The position numbers and the translations under genes are program-made. From 54-19 sp038210655 (GTDB lineage: Bacteria > Chloroflexota > Chloroflexia > Chloroheliales > Chloroheliaceae): a DNA stretch of 64,000 bases. Location: NCBI GenBank assembly GCA_038210655.1, contig JBBQWM010000009.1, positions 62,001-126,000 of the forward strand. Direction: 5' to 3'. Shown here piece after piece: positions 33,427 through 42,130 of this stretch. Position 1 is the stretch's first letter. Every line of letters begins with the position of its first letter. The notes beneath the pieces are model-generated. The model was not told the origin of the DNA, made no database searches, and saw nothing but the letters and a program-made list of their open reading frames with translations.

Positions 33427-34266
33427 TCACTTTCCTTTGAAATCGGCTATTGTCTTATTGGTGTAGGCAGCGAGACCTACTTTGGCATCATCGCTCTGGA
33501 AAAGCTGCTGCTGCAACTCGCGTTCGAGCGATAGGCCCTGCTCAAAGCCCATTTCAGAGCCACTCTGAACGCTGCGCTTGATAAGCCCGACCGCTTTGCT
33601 GGCTTTGTTGGGCGGACAGAATTGGCGGGCGTAATCCATAACTTGCTCCCACCATTCGGTCGGGTTGCCCTCGTAAATATAGTTGATAAGGCTCAGGTCG
33701 CGGCCTTCTTCAAAGGAGATGTTGCGGCCTTCGACCATCAATTCAATTGCCTTGCCTTTGGGTAAGGCCCGCGCCATCCGTTGCGTGCCGCCGGTACCGG
33801 GCAGCACTCCCAGCCCAACTTCCGGCAGACCCAATCTTCCAGCATCCTTGCGGGCAATTCTAAGATCGCAGGCCAGCGCGATTTCCAGCCCACCCCCGAC
33901 CGTATGCCCATTCAGAGCAGCGATGACCAGTTTGGGGGTCTGCTCTAGTCGGTTCAAAGTCTCGTTGGCGTGCAGACAGAAATAATACTTGAAACGCGGT
34001 GTTACCTCTTGCAACATCCGAATGTCCGCCCCGGCGCTAAAGAATTTCTCGCCTTTACCACGTAATACGATCACATGAGCCTCGTCATCGAAGCGAGCTT
34101 TCAAAATCGCCTCGTCCAGTGAGCGCATCATCTCGTAGGAGTAGGTGTTGGCCGGAAGATTGTTTAGCTCCAGAATGGCAACCCCATCCTCGACCCGGTA
34201 CTCGACCAACGCGCCGGGGCCATTTTCGGTTACTTCACTTTGAGGGGACAGTACTTCGGTAGTCAT
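33427..34266 (-). CDS. Enoyl-CoA hydratase/isomerase family protein
   Basis: A 279-residue crotonase-fold protein. The oxyanion-hole segments are KFFSAGADIRML and NGHTVGGGLEIALACDLRIA. LPEVGLGVLPGTGGTQRMAR contains the position of the first catalytic Glu, replaced by the family's usual variants. An extra N-terminal stretch of about 20 residues precedes the crotonase core. The Glu/Gly pattern suits hydration of enoyl-CoA in beta-oxidation or ring-derived CoA thioesters. AAGGAGG precedes the ATG. It is upstream of the BoxB-like oxygenase gene, so both may act on the same aromatic CoA pathway. Confidence 0.85.
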   Translation of the reverse strand: MTTEVLSPQSEVTENGPGALVEYRVEDGVAILELNNLPANTYSYEMMRSLDEAILKARFDDEAHVIVLRGKGEKFFSAGADIRMLQEVTPRFKYYFCLHANETLNRLEQTPKLVIAALNGHTVGGGLEIALACDLRIARKDAGRLGLPEVGLGVLPGTGGTQRMARALPKGKAIELMVEGRNISFEEGRDLSLINYIYEGNPTEWWEQVMDYARQFCPPNKASKAVGLIKRSVQSGSEMGFEQGLSLERELQQQLFQSDDAKVGLAAYTNKTIADFKGK

Positions 34267-34500
34267 CTATTTTATCCTCCTTGATAAGTAGCTATTTAGC
34301 CAGCAAAATTTGAACGATTGGTAGAATTTTAGCAATAAGTGAGCCTCTTGTCAAGCCTTTTACGGCTCCTGTTTTCTACTGAGTGTTCAATTTTGCCTGA
34401 AAAATTCATTTTGAGCGGGCTTATATTTCGATGATCGTCAAAGATGGGCGCATAATAAGCGGGGAGTTCTTTACAGCAAAATACAGGCTCATTGAACGAC

Positions 34501-34574
34501 TGTAGGAGCGAGCTTCTGCTCGCGATTGAAGCAACATCTGGGTGTTCAATCGCGAGCAGAAGCTCGCTCCTACA
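34501..34574. repeat. Family A palindromic element, copy A3
   Basis: Core arms TGTAGGAGCGAGCTTCTGCT / complement. Outer flanks are also roughly inverted (left TTACAGCAAAATACAGGCTC, right GCGCTTTGCATTTTGTTATA), so the whole element spans about 34470-34636. Confidence 0.85.
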
Positions 34575-34645
34575 AAATATTTTATACCTCAAGACAAAAT
34601 ATTTTATAGCTCAAGCGCTTTGCATTTTGTTATAGGGCTACGCTT

Positions 34646-35890
34646 TTAGAAGCCCAATATAACCAGGGTTTGATCGTCGGGGGCATCGGTGCTGAATTGC
34701 TGCAAATTGACCAGGACGCTGTTTAACATTAACTCCGGGGAAAGCTTGACCCAGTTGAGGATCGCCTTTTCGAGCCGTTCGAGGCCAAATTGCTCCGAAC
34801 GAATATCCATCGTTTCGTTGATACCGTCGCTGTAGAGTACCAGGCGGTCGCCGGGTTGAAAACCGATTTCGCGGTTAGAATAAATCGCTTCATCGAAAAG
34901 ACCAATCGGCAACCCGCTCAATTTCAGTTCGGAAATCTCGCCCAGGCGGGCCAGATAGGGGAAGGTTTGCCCCGCGTTGGAGTAGCGGATCGTGCGCTCC
35001 TTGAGATTAACTAGCCCGCAAAAGAGGGTCATCTCGGTGCGGCTAGACTGTAGCGGCCCGCAAATCACCGCATTGATCTGCTTTAGAAAATCCGCCGGGT
35101 CGAACTCGCTACGCCCGGTGGCAGACATATGCGCGAACTCGGTGGTCAGCACGCTCTTGATAATAGCTACGCTCAACACGGCAGCCCCACCTTTGCCAAC
35201 CGCATCGCCTAGCAGCACTACAAAGCGGTCTTCATCCAGTCGAACGTAATCGTAATAATCGCCCCCAACTTCGAGGGCAGGCTGATAATAGGCCGCAAAA
35301 CTGACCGCCGCATAGCCCGGCCCACCTTGCGGCATCAAGCGCATTTGGGCTTCTCGTGTGCGGTCGAGTTCGAGCGCCATGCGCGAATTTTCGGTCAGCA
35401 ACAAATCGTTCAAATAGCGGTTTTCTTCGACCGAGCGGGTCAGCGCTTGATTGTAACGCCGTAGCCGGATCAACGCTCGCGCCCGTGCCAGCAATTCGGG
35501 TTGGGAGAAAGGTTTGGTCAGAAACTCATCGGCCCCGGCTTCGAGGCCAACCAGTTTGGATTTACTATCCTGAAGCGCTGTAACCAGCACAATCGGAATA
35601 TAAGGTAAATGAATGGCGGCCCGAATACGGCGGGTCACTTCAAAGCCGTCCATATCAGGCATCATTACATCGAGGAAGATAACATCGGGTTGTACCTGCT
35701 CAAGCAAGTTCAGGGCTTCACGTCCACCGGTCGCTTTTAAGACCGTAAACCCTTTGGGAGTCAGGATCGCCTCTAGCAGAGCGAGGTTATCAGGAATATC
35801 GTCGATAACGAGAACTGTACCCGCCGAACTAGCAAAATTGCTTTGCGTACCCGAAAAAAGCGCTTTCTCACGCTCAATATGTAGCGTCAT
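34646..35890 (-). CDS. Response regulator with PP2C/SpoIIE (RsbU-like) phosphatase output
   Basis: A 414-residue two-domain regulator. A receiver domain (TVLVIDDIPDNLALLEA, phospho-acceptor Asp in VIFLDVMMPDMDGFE, Lys in LTKPFSQPEL) is followed by a short helical linker. A SpoIIE-type PPM phosphatase then has its metal-binding Asp residues in VGGDYYDYV, VLLGDAVGKGGAAV, LVLYSDGINE and DAPDDQTLVIL. Such proteins dephosphorylate anti-sigma-factor antagonists in partner-switching stress responses. No RsbV/RsbW partner is in the window, so the target is unknown. I place the start at the ATG preceded by GGTCAGGG; a TTG ten codons earlier is open but less likely. Confidence 0.88.
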   Translation of the reverse strand: MTLHIEREKALFSGTQSNFASSAGTVLVIDDIPDNLALLEAILTPKGFTVLKATGGREALNLLEQVQPDVIFLDVMMPDMDGFEVTRRIRAAIHLPYIPIVLVTALQDSKSKLVGLEAGADEFLTKPFSQPELLARARALIRLRRYNQALTRSVEENRYLNDLLLTENSRMALELDRTREAQMRLMPQGGPGYAAVSFAAYYQPALEVGGDYYDYVRLDEDRFVVLLGDAVGKGGAAVLSVAIIKSVLTTEFAHMSATGRSEFDPADFLKQINAVICGPLQSSRTEMTLFCGLVNLKERTIRYSNAGQTFPYLARLGEISELKLSGLPIGLFDEAIYSNREIGFQPGDRLVLYSDGINETMDIRSEQFGLERLEKAILNWVKLSPELMLNSVLVNLQQFSTDAPDDQTLVILGF

Positions 35891-36056
35891 ACCCTGACCT
35901 ACCCTTCTATAACTACCCAAAAGCGACTACTCGTGGCCCTTGTCCCACGACCCCAACGTACTACTAAAGTACTATATGATAGATATTATAATTTTTTATA
36001 CGGAAAAGCAATAGGCAAATATTACAATCTCATTCCAAATCAAAAAAACCTCGTCT

Positions 36057-36091
36057 AATGAGGGATGAGGAATGAAGGATGAGGGATGAGT
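36057..36091. repeat. GGATGAG tandem words
   Basis: ATGAGGGATGAGGAATGAAG GATGAGGGATGAG: imperfect tandem seven-base units. Similar runs occur near 42090-42120, 53967-53991 (with the inverse at 54066-54091) and 62029-62049. Confidence 0.6.
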
Positions 36092-36195
36092 AAGATCGTC
36101 CATTGGCAGAGCAATGTCACATAGCGGGCCGGGTAATTGTGTAATAACATAATACCGGACGAACCGGCCATGGTAAAACTCGGTCGGCAAGCCCG

Positions 36196-36678
36196 CTAAC
36201 TCGCCAGAGACGGTGCGGCGGGCATCCACTGGCGGTTAGCTTGCAAAGGCTGGCCTTCGGTGAAGGTTCGCAGATTGCTGATCCGGCTGGAACGGAACGA
36301 GCGAATTTGTTTACGCAAGGTGCAATAACCGGTCAGTAAATAGCCATAACGGTCGGCTACCGGCATTTTAACATTACGCTTGACGTTCCGCCCATCGGTC
36401 AGCGCCATCATATAGACGGTGCGATGGGTATGCAGCCCGTTTTCATCGAGGTAATCAAACTCGGCTTGCAAGGCCGGAAAGTCGGCGGGTGTTTTGGTTT
36501 CGTCGGCGGGTTTAGCGCTTTGCGTTTCGGCTTTTTCGAGCGAGGCTGCTTTTGGTTTTAGGTTTGCGACCGGGCCATTTAGCACCAACCGGGCGGCTTG
36601 CCAGAGGGCCGGAGCATTTTGTGGCTGGGCCTTAGCCGTTGCTATCAATATTCTAAGTGCAATTGCGGTATCTTCCAT
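36196..36678 (-). CDS. Stand-alone WYL domain protein
   Basis: A 160-residue protein. The second half is WYL-like: FDYLDENGLHTHRTVYMMAL, DRYGYLLTGYCTLRKQIRSF and SSRISNLRTF match the usual strand pattern, with YGYLLTGYC in place of the W-Y-L motif and a conserved RxFRxxRI-type end. WYL domains bind nucleic acids or nucleotides and usually sit behind a helix-turn-helix. Here the first 70 residues are helical and Lys/Ala-rich without an obvious HTH. AAAGGAAG precedes the ATG. It is divergent from an SDR gene, with a promoter region between. Confidence 0.7.
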   Translation of the reverse strand: MEDTAIALRILIATAKAQPQNAPALWQAARLVLNGPVANLKPKAASLEKAETQSAKPADETKTPADFPALQAEFDYLDENGLHTHRTVYMMALTDGRNVKRNVKMPVADRYGYLLTGYCTLRKQIRSFRSSRISNLRTFTEGQPLQANRQWMPAAPSLAS

Positions 36679-36852
36679 TGTTTTGTACTTCCTTTGGTCC
36701 TTTTAATTCTTCGTAAGACCCTAAAGACTTAGCTTTCTTACCCCATTTTTTATTCTTTCAGCTATAATATATATACGCAAAAGTGGGTTTTAGAGCCGTG
36801 TTACAATGTTAGAGCTGTATAAGAGTGCGTAAAAGGCTGAAAGGAGCAATAG

Positions 36853-37638
36853 GTGGAAGGGTCGGTTAAGGGCCAGGTAGCCCTTGTGACGGGGGCCGGA
36901 CAAGGGATCGGGCGGGCTATTGCGCTACGGTTGGCCCAGGATGGTATGGACGTGGTGGTGGCTGACTTGCGGGGCGATCTGGCTGAAACAGTGGCTGAGG
37001 AATTGCAACAGATTGGAGTGCGGGCGCTACCACTTACGATAGATGTAGCTTCTAGTGGCGACCGCCAGCGCATGATTGCTGAAACGCTGACGACTTTCAA
37101 TCGGCTGGATGTGTTGGTCAACAATGCTGGTATCCAGCGAATTGCGCTGCCCCTGGATGTCACCGAGCAGCATTGGGATAGTGTGATGAATATCAACGCC
37201 AAAGCGGTTTACTTTTGTTGTATCGAAGCGCTCCAGTATATGACCGTCCAGCAAAAGGGCCGGATCGTAAATATGTCCTCGGCGGCGGGCAAGCTCGCCA
37301 GCACGATTTATCACCCAATCTATAATATCAGCAAAGCGGCTGTGATTGCTATGACCAAGACGTTGGCTCAGGCCTATGCCACCACTGGTGTTCGGGTCAA
37401 CGCGGTTTGCCCCGGTATTGTCAACACCCCCATGCAAGACCTGATCGATAGCGAGTTTTCGCGGTTGACCGGCAACCCCCCGGAGCAAATCCGGGCGGAG
37501 CGTCTATCGCGTGTCCCGCTCGGACGGATCGAGCAGCCCGAAGAAGTTGCGGCGGTCGTTTCTTTCCTGGTCGGCCCCGATTCGCGTTATATGACCGGGC
37601 AAGCCCTCAATGTCACAGGTGGCATGGTGACTTTCTAA
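36853..37638 (+). CDS. Short-chain dehydrogenase/reductase
   Basis: A 261-residue classical SDR. The NAD(P) motif is VTGAGQGIGRAIA, then NNAG (VNNAGIQ), and the active site has a Ser in NMSSAAGK plus Y-x3-K in YHPIYNISKAAV. VVADLRGD after strand 2 has an Asp at the cofactor-selecting position, suggesting NAD preference. It resembles FabG/sorbitol or hydroxybutyrate dehydrogenases; the substrate cannot be fixed. The first codon is GTG with AAGGAG six bases upstream. Monocistronic. Confidence 0.85.
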   Translation: MEGSVKGQVALVTGAGQGIGRAIALRLAQDGMDVVVADLRGDLAETVAEELQQIGVRALPLTIDVASSGDRQRMIAETLTTFNRLDVLVNNAGIQRIALPLDVTEQHWDSVMNINAKAVYFCCIEALQYMTVQQKGRIVNMSSAAGKLASTIYHPIYNISKAAVIAMTKTLAQAYATTGVRVNAVCPGIVNTPMQDLIDSEFSRLTGNPPEQIRAERLSRVPLGRIEQPEEVAAVVSFLVGPDSRYMTGQALNVTGGMVTF

Positions 37639-37801
37639 GGGAAGCAAATCAAAATACTTGCCCCTACCGGGATATTTTATTATTTTTGCGTCCCTAAGAG
37701 GTTGCTTCGTGAAAAGTCCACCGACGGAGCGGTGTCTCACAGGAGGATTATGAAGCAACTTCTGTAACAGAATGCAGAGTCCTCGTCATATACAAATTAT
37801 C

Positions 37802-37875
37802 TGTAGGAGCGAGCTTCCGCTCGCGATTTAAGACCCAGCCGTTCGTTCAATCGCGAGCAGAAGCTCACTCCTACA
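37802..37875. repeat. Family A palindromic element, copy A4
   Basis: Arms TGTAGGAGCGAGCTTCCGCT and AGCAGAAGCTCACTCCTACA, with a few compensating or single changes, around AAGACCCAGCCGTTCGTT. The loop is in the reverse orientation to the other copies (CCCAGCCG against CGGCTGGG). Confidence 0.8.
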
Positions 37876-37931
37876 GGGGTCAAGTACGCTGCAATTTGTT
37901 GTAAAGGTTAGACCAAGTCTGGTAAGGTAGG

Positions 37932-37993
37932 GTAGTAGAGAATTTATTCTCTTTCCCTTTGCAAAAGGCTAAAGAGAATAAATTCTCTACTAC
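37932..37993. repeat. Perfect 23-base inverted repeat
   Basis: GTAGTAGAGAATTTATTCTC TTT and its exact complement are separated by a 16-base loop. It lies about 60 bases before the lipase start, within a 417-base gap between genes, and has no T-run. It is unrelated to families A-C. Confidence 0.75.
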
Positions 37994-38055
37994 AAATGTT
38001 GCTACCTATCAGGACCTAGTATTAGTAGTGGATATTACAAGGATAGAGGTCAGAT

Positions 38056-39336
38056 GTGAAAGTGCGAGATTTACCTCGGTTTGGATTGAGTGTGGCGCAA
38101 CAGGGACTTACCCGGCGGTTGCCGTTTATTCAAAAACAAATTGCGACCCGGTTGGATTTATTGCCAGAAGTGGTACGGCCTATCATTATCTTGCCCGGTG
38201 TGTTGGGGACTTGGCCCCCGGCCCTGGCCCCACGCGGTCGCCTCGACCCGATTACAAAGGTTTATCATAATCTGGTGGACGGTTTGGAGCGGATCGGTTA
38301 TGTGCCGGGCGTATCGCTGTTCGCTTTTCCCTACGATTGGCGGCAAAGCGTGGCTGACTTGTCGGTCGAGCTAGGGGCCGAGATCGAGCGTATTCGGCAG
38401 TTATCGCCCGACGCGGCCTTAAAGCGGTCGAGCGTGCCGGTTGATTATAGTCAGGTGGATTTGCTTTGTCATAGCATGGGCGGGCTGATCGGACGAGCCT
38501 ATGTCCAGAGCGAAAACTACGCTGGGGCAGTCGCCCGGTTGATGTTGGTGGCGGTTCCCCAATACGGTTCGGTCGCGGCCTACTATGCTTATGAGGGGGG
38601 AGATAGCACTCTGATCGGGATACCCGTTCAGGACGCTCAAGCTATGATCGCTTTGCTTGAGACCCGCGAAGCCAAATCTTTACCCCACAAGGCCCGCCAT
38701 ATTTATCGGACTATTCGTAGGCAAGACCTGCCCGATCTCTATAACTATAACCGTGAGCAACTTCGCTCGATCCGCGATCTTTTGCCACTCGGAGCGCAAA
38801 ATTATCTATATCAAATAGACGAGGTCGGACAGGAGCAGCTTTACCCTTTTGGGCCGCGTCCGGGCTACCCGGTCAACCCCCTGATCGAAGAGTTGAACCG
38901 ACCGGAAGCCCTGGCCCGGCTCGACCGCTTGGATGAAATCTACTTTGTCTATAGCGGTTCGGCCTTGACCCCTGGTCGTATTCGGGTCAAGGCCCCCAGC
39001 CATAGCCCACTTTACACCTATGGAGAGCCTCTTACACCTCAATTAGCCGAGGATCAGCTTCCAGGCGATAGAGTTGTGTCTGTAATATCGGCCCGGTTAC
39101 AATTGCCCGAATTGAAGCCGGACGGTCAACCCTGGCGGGTCAAGTTGCGCTATGAAGAATTGTCCAAGACGCTGGGCCGCTCGATCAATCATGTCGAGAT
39201 TGTAGCCGACCCGGCCCCGGTGCGTCAGTTGTTGGCCTATTTCGCCCGCCCCGGTCTCGAACGGCTCGACCCGTCGATCTGGGATGGCCCACCTATTGCG
39301 ACCCGGCGACCTAATTTCGCCCCTTTGTTTATTTAG
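38056..39336 (+). CDS. LCAT-like alpha/beta-hydrolase (lipase/acyltransferase)
   Basis: A 426-residue alpha/beta-hydrolase of the lecithin:cholesterol acyltransferase type. PIIILPGVLGTWPP forms the oxyanion-hole strand. FAFPYDWRQSVADLS follows, as in LCAT/PDAT proteins. The nucleophile elbow is CHSMGG with Ser140. A late Asp and His can be placed in DRVVSVISARL and SINHVEI. No signal peptide is seen, so it is probably cytosolic. The first codon is GTG after AGAGGT. The inositol monophosphatase gene follows 40 bases later and is probably co-transcribed. Confidence 0.8.
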   Translation: MKVRDLPRFGLSVAQQGLTRRLPFIQKQIATRLDLLPEVVRPIIILPGVLGTWPPALAPRGRLDPITKVYHNLVDGLERIGYVPGVSLFAFPYDWRQSVADLSVELGAEIERIRQLSPDAALKRSSVPVDYSQVDLLCHSMGGLIGRAYVQSENYAGAVARLMLVAVPQYGSVAAYYAYEGGDSTLIGIPVQDAQAMIALLETREAKSLPHKARHIYRTIRRQDLPDLYNYNREQLRSIRDLLPLGAQNYLYQIDEVGQEQLYPFGPRPGYPVNPLIEELNRPEALARLDRLDEIYFVYSGSALTPGRIRVKAPSHSPLYTYGEPLTPQLAEDQLPGDRVVSVISARLQLPELKPDGQPWRVKLRYEELSKTLGRSINHVEIVADPAPVRQLLAYFARPGLERLDPSIWDGPPIATRRPNFAPLFI

Positions 39337-39376
39337 CAAATATTAATGGGCATTAGCTAAAAGGATAAAATTAGAA

Positions 39377-40150
39377 ATGTTTGAAGCTTATTTGGAAGTA
39401 GCTCAGGAAGCCGCCCGTGCTGCCGGAGCGATCCAGGTCGCCGGGTTGCGTCAGGCTCAACCTTTACGGGTCGAAACCAAGAGTAGCCCGGTTGATCTTG
39501 TGACCGAGATCGACCGGGCTTGCGAAGCCGAAATTGCCCGCCTTATTGCGAGCCGCTTTCCCGATCATCGTCTGCTGGCAGAGGAAGGTACGACCGGCGG
39601 GAGTGACCCGGATTTTTGCTGGATCGTTGACCCACTGGACGGCACGACCAATTATACACACGGTCATCCTTTCTTTTGCGCCAGCGTTGCCCTCGAATAC
39701 CGGGAGCAGATCGTAGCGGGCGCGGTCTACGATGCCATGCGCGACGAGTTGTTTTGGGCGACCGCAGGCGGCGGAGCCTATTTGAACGGCGAACGGATCA
39801 ACGTCTCAAGCGTAAGCGACTTGGGTAAGGCCCTGGTAGCCAGTGGTTATCCAGGCGATCAGGCCGCTAATCCGCCGATCATGGTCGGTTGGGAACGGCT
39901 TGCCTTACATTCACACGGTATAAGGCGGGACGGTTCCGCCGCCTTGAGCTTGTGCTACGTTGCTTGCGGTAGGCTGGACGGCTTTTGGGAGCGCTTAAAC
40001 GCCTGGGACATGGCGGCGGGGGCGCTGTTGGTAAGCGAGGCGGGCGGAACTGTTACCAATTTTGCCGGTAGCCCTTTCGATCTTTACCGGCGCGAAATCC
40101 TGGTCGCCAGCCATCCGAACGTTAGCGCCGCAGTGGTCAGGTTGCTGTAA
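39377..40150 (+). CDS. suhB: Inositol monophosphatase family protein
   Basis: A 257-residue Mg2+-dependent phosphatase. Metal-binding residues are seen in LLAEEGTTGG (Glu of motif 1), WIVDPLDGTTNYTHG (the DPLDGT signature) and AWDMAAGALLVSEAGG (WDxAAG signature). Such enzymes remove phosphate from inositol 1-phosphate or related sugars. SuhB also has regulatory roles in some bacteria. The symbol is by family resemblance. It follows the LCAT-like gene closely on the same strand; a repeat-rich stretch separates it from purU. Confidence 0.85.
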   Translation: MFEAYLEVAQEAARAAGAIQVAGLRQAQPLRVETKSSPVDLVTEIDRACEAEIARLIASRFPDHRLLAEEGTTGGSDPDFCWIVDPLDGTTNYTHGHPFFCASVALEYREQIVAGAVYDAMRDELFWATAGGGAYLNGERINVSSVSDLGKALVASGYPGDQAANPPIMVGWERLALHSHGIRRDGSAALSLCYVACGRLDGFWERLNAWDMAAGALLVSEAGGTVTNFAGSPFDLYRREILVASHPNVSAAVVRLL

Positions 40151-40154
40151 GGGA

Positions 40155-40190
40155 GGTATTAGGTGTTAGGTTTCAGGTATCAGGTAAATT
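40155..40190. repeat. GTATTAGGTGTTAGGTTTCA-type tandem words
   Basis: Imperfect tandem TTAGGTGTTAGGTTTCAGGT ATCAGGT, the same words as near 5490-5535. Nothing functional can be assigned. Confidence 0.45.
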
Positions 40191-40202
40191 AGGTTTACGA
40201 GA

Positions 40203-40305
40203 GTAACTACTCAGCCTACCACCTTTGGGCGACCACATAGGGTCGCCCCTACCCGAAATCCGTTGTAGGGGCGACCCTATGTGGTCGCCCGGTCTGAATA
40301 ATTAC
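40203..40305. repeat. Family B palindromic element, copy B7
   Basis: Complete element: ends GTAACTACTCAGCC and GGTCTGAATAATTAC, inner arms GGGCGACCACATAGGGTCGC / complement around CCCTACCCGAAATCCGTTGT AGG. It ends two bases before the purU ATG, so it forms the whole 5-prime leader of that gene. Confidence 0.85.
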
Positions 40306-40307
40306 TT

Positions 40308-41246
40308 ATGAGAAAGCGAGGCTCACCAATTCAAGAGGACATATCCCTGGATAAAGAAAATCTAGTAATCTCTGGCAAAGGGAAAAATCAAAGCCCCGTT
40401 TCAGGGGTGCTGACGATTAGCTGCCCCGACCGGCGTGGGATTGTCGCCAGTGTGACGACTTTTCTGGCCCAGCACGGCGCGAACATTCTGGATGCCAGCC
40501 AGCACAGCGATTTGAACGTGCAGGCTTTCTTTATGCGGGTGCAATTTGATCTAGGCGGTATGACGCTAGGGCGAGACGAAATTGGGCCTGCTTTCGAGTC
40601 TATCGCCCGGCAGTTCGGGATGGACTGGCAACTCCATTTCTCAGATCGACCCAAGACAATCGCGCTACTGGTCTCGAAGCTCGACCACTGTTTGTACGAT
40701 TTGCTCTTGCGGTGGCGGGCCGGAGAGTTCGCAGCCCATATTCCGCTTATCATCAGTAACCACGAGAGCTTGCGCCCGGTCGCCGAGAGCTTTGGCATCC
40801 CCTACCATTGGCTGCCGGTATCGGCCTCCAACCGGGCTGTGCAGGAAAGCCAGATTACCGCGCTTTTGGAGCAGCACGGGGTTGAATTGGTGGTGCTGGC
40901 CCGCTACATGCAAGTCTTGTCGCCCGCTCTGGTTCAGCAGTACCCGGCCCGGATAATCAACATTCACCATAGCTTCTTACCGGCTTTTGTCGGTGGACGG
41001 CCCTATCACCAGGCTTACGAGCGCGGGGTCAAGATGATTGGTGCGACCAGCCATTACGTGACCGAAGAACTCGACCAGGGGCCGATCATTGCCCAGGACG
41101 TGACCCAGGTCAGCCACCGCGATAGCGTCGAAGACTTGATCCGCAAGGGTCGCGACCTGGAACGGCAAGTATTGGCCCGCGCCGTTCGCGCTCACCTTGA
41201 AGACCGGGTGCTGACCTATGGCAAACGGACGGTCGTTTTCGATTAA
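40308..41246 (+). CDS. purU: Formyltetrahydrofolate deformylase
   Basis: Hydrolyses 10-formyl-THF to THF and formate, supplying formate for purine synthesis and balancing one-carbon units. The 312-residue protein has an N-terminal ACT domain (LTISCPDRRGIVASVTTFLA from about residue 34) and a C-terminal formyltransferase fold. The active-site block is INIHHSFLPAF (Asn, His), and the catalytic Asp lies in TEELDQGPIIAQDV. Family members start close to the ACT domain; here about 32 extra residues precede it. I saw no better in-frame start, and the ATG lies two bases after a family B element without a ribosome site. It converges on a lipoprotein gene with a four-base gap. Confidence 0.92.
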   Translation: MRKRGSPIQEDISLDKENLVISGKGKNQSPVSGVLTISCPDRRGIVASVTTFLAQHGANILDASQHSDLNVQAFFMRVQFDLGGMTLGRDEIGPAFESIARQFGMDWQLHFSDRPKTIALLVSKLDHCLYDLLLRWRAGEFAAHIPLIISNHESLRPVAESFGIPYHWLPVSASNRAVQESQITALLEQHGVELVVLARYMQVLSPALVQQYPARIINIHHSFLPAFVGGRPYHQAYERGVKMIGATSHYVTEELDQGPIIAQDVTQVSHRDSVEDLIRKGRDLERQVLARAVRAHLEDRVLTYGKRTVVFD

Positions 41247-41250
41247 AGAT

Positions 41251-41910
41251 TTACAGAAGGTTATCGTGAGGGGCAGCATCAACTTTGCCGTTTTCTGGCC
41301 TGGTTCCCAACGAGTTCGCCAGTTGCCAGAACTCGCCTTCGGTCAGGCCCTCGGCGGTCAGGTAGTAAGAGACCCTATCGCGTAACCCGCTATCGGAGGC
41401 CCATTTGCCCGGTTCGTCCCAGATCAAAAAGCGCAGGCCGGTTGGCTGGGTACGATCTTTTACTTGATAAAGGGCGGTTGTATCCCGGAATTGAGGTTTG
41501 GTTTGATCGGTTTTGTCACCCGGCAAGGGTGGGTTAGGTATAACGGTCGCCAGCAAAACCTTCTTACCGGCTTTGAGATCGGTATACTGAACACTAAAGC
41601 TGTTTTGATTTGCTCCAACTAGGCTGGCCTCCATTCCTGCCGGGAGGCGGGCCGGTAACAAGACTGGCTGTACCCCCGTAGCGCGGTTTCTAATTTCGGT
41701 CGCAATTTGATTTGTATTGTTTGAAATAACGGTCGTATTTGGCGCACTTGCAGCTATCCCGGTCGTTTGGGTCGGGTTGGCGCTGCCGGGTGTAATGGTC
41801 GCTTCGCCGCAGGCTGCCAACAGCAACATTGCGCTTAGTACCAGAACAAGGCCGCTACAATATTTTATTATTACTTTCTGAATAAGCAACTGTTTCGTAT
41901 TACTTTGCAT
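41251..41910 (-). CDS. Lipoprotein of unknown function
   Basis: A 219-residue exported lipoprotein: basic start, hydrophobic helix, and lipobox LLAAC with Cys34. A Thr/Asn/Ala-rich linker runs to about residue 70. A compact domain follows (VLLPARLPAGMEASLVGANQ, FSVQYTDLKAGKKVLLATVIPNPPLPG, LRFLIWDEPGKW), resembling DUF4367-type domains found after anti-sigma factors and lipoproteins. The binding partner is unknown. It is monocistronic and converges on purU. Confidence 0.75.
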   Translation of the reverse strand: MQSNTKQLLIQKVIIKYCSGLVLVLSAMLLLAACGEATITPGSANPTQTTGIAASAPNTTVISNNTNQIATEIRNRATGVQPVLLPARLPAGMEASLVGANQNSFSVQYTDLKAGKKVLLATVIPNPPLPGDKTDQTKPQFRDTTALYQVKDRTQPTGLRFLIWDEPGKWASDSGLRDRVSYYLTAEGLTEGEFWQLANSLGTRPENGKVDAAPHDNLL

Positions 41911-42085
41911 GGTCTTCCCCTTCTAACTCTAGCTTGAGCCATTTTATTTAGACATGGCTCGGAATATTATCTGGTTTTGCACTAAGTTTAGTATAAGCCT
42001 AAACTGTGCCACTCTCATCGGTAATACTAAGCATCTAGTTGTGAACTTTGGTACAATCTGCAAGTAGGTCGGAAGTAGCATAAGT

Positions 42086-42120
42086 GGGAGAGATAAGGGA
42101 TGAGGGATGAAGGATGAATA
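42086..42120. repeat. GGATGAG tandem words
   Basis: GAGATAAGGGATGAGGGATG AAGGATGAATAAGG just upstream of the GNAT gene; same word family as at 36057 and 53967. Confidence 0.55.
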
Positions 42121-42130
42121 AGGAAAAAAG

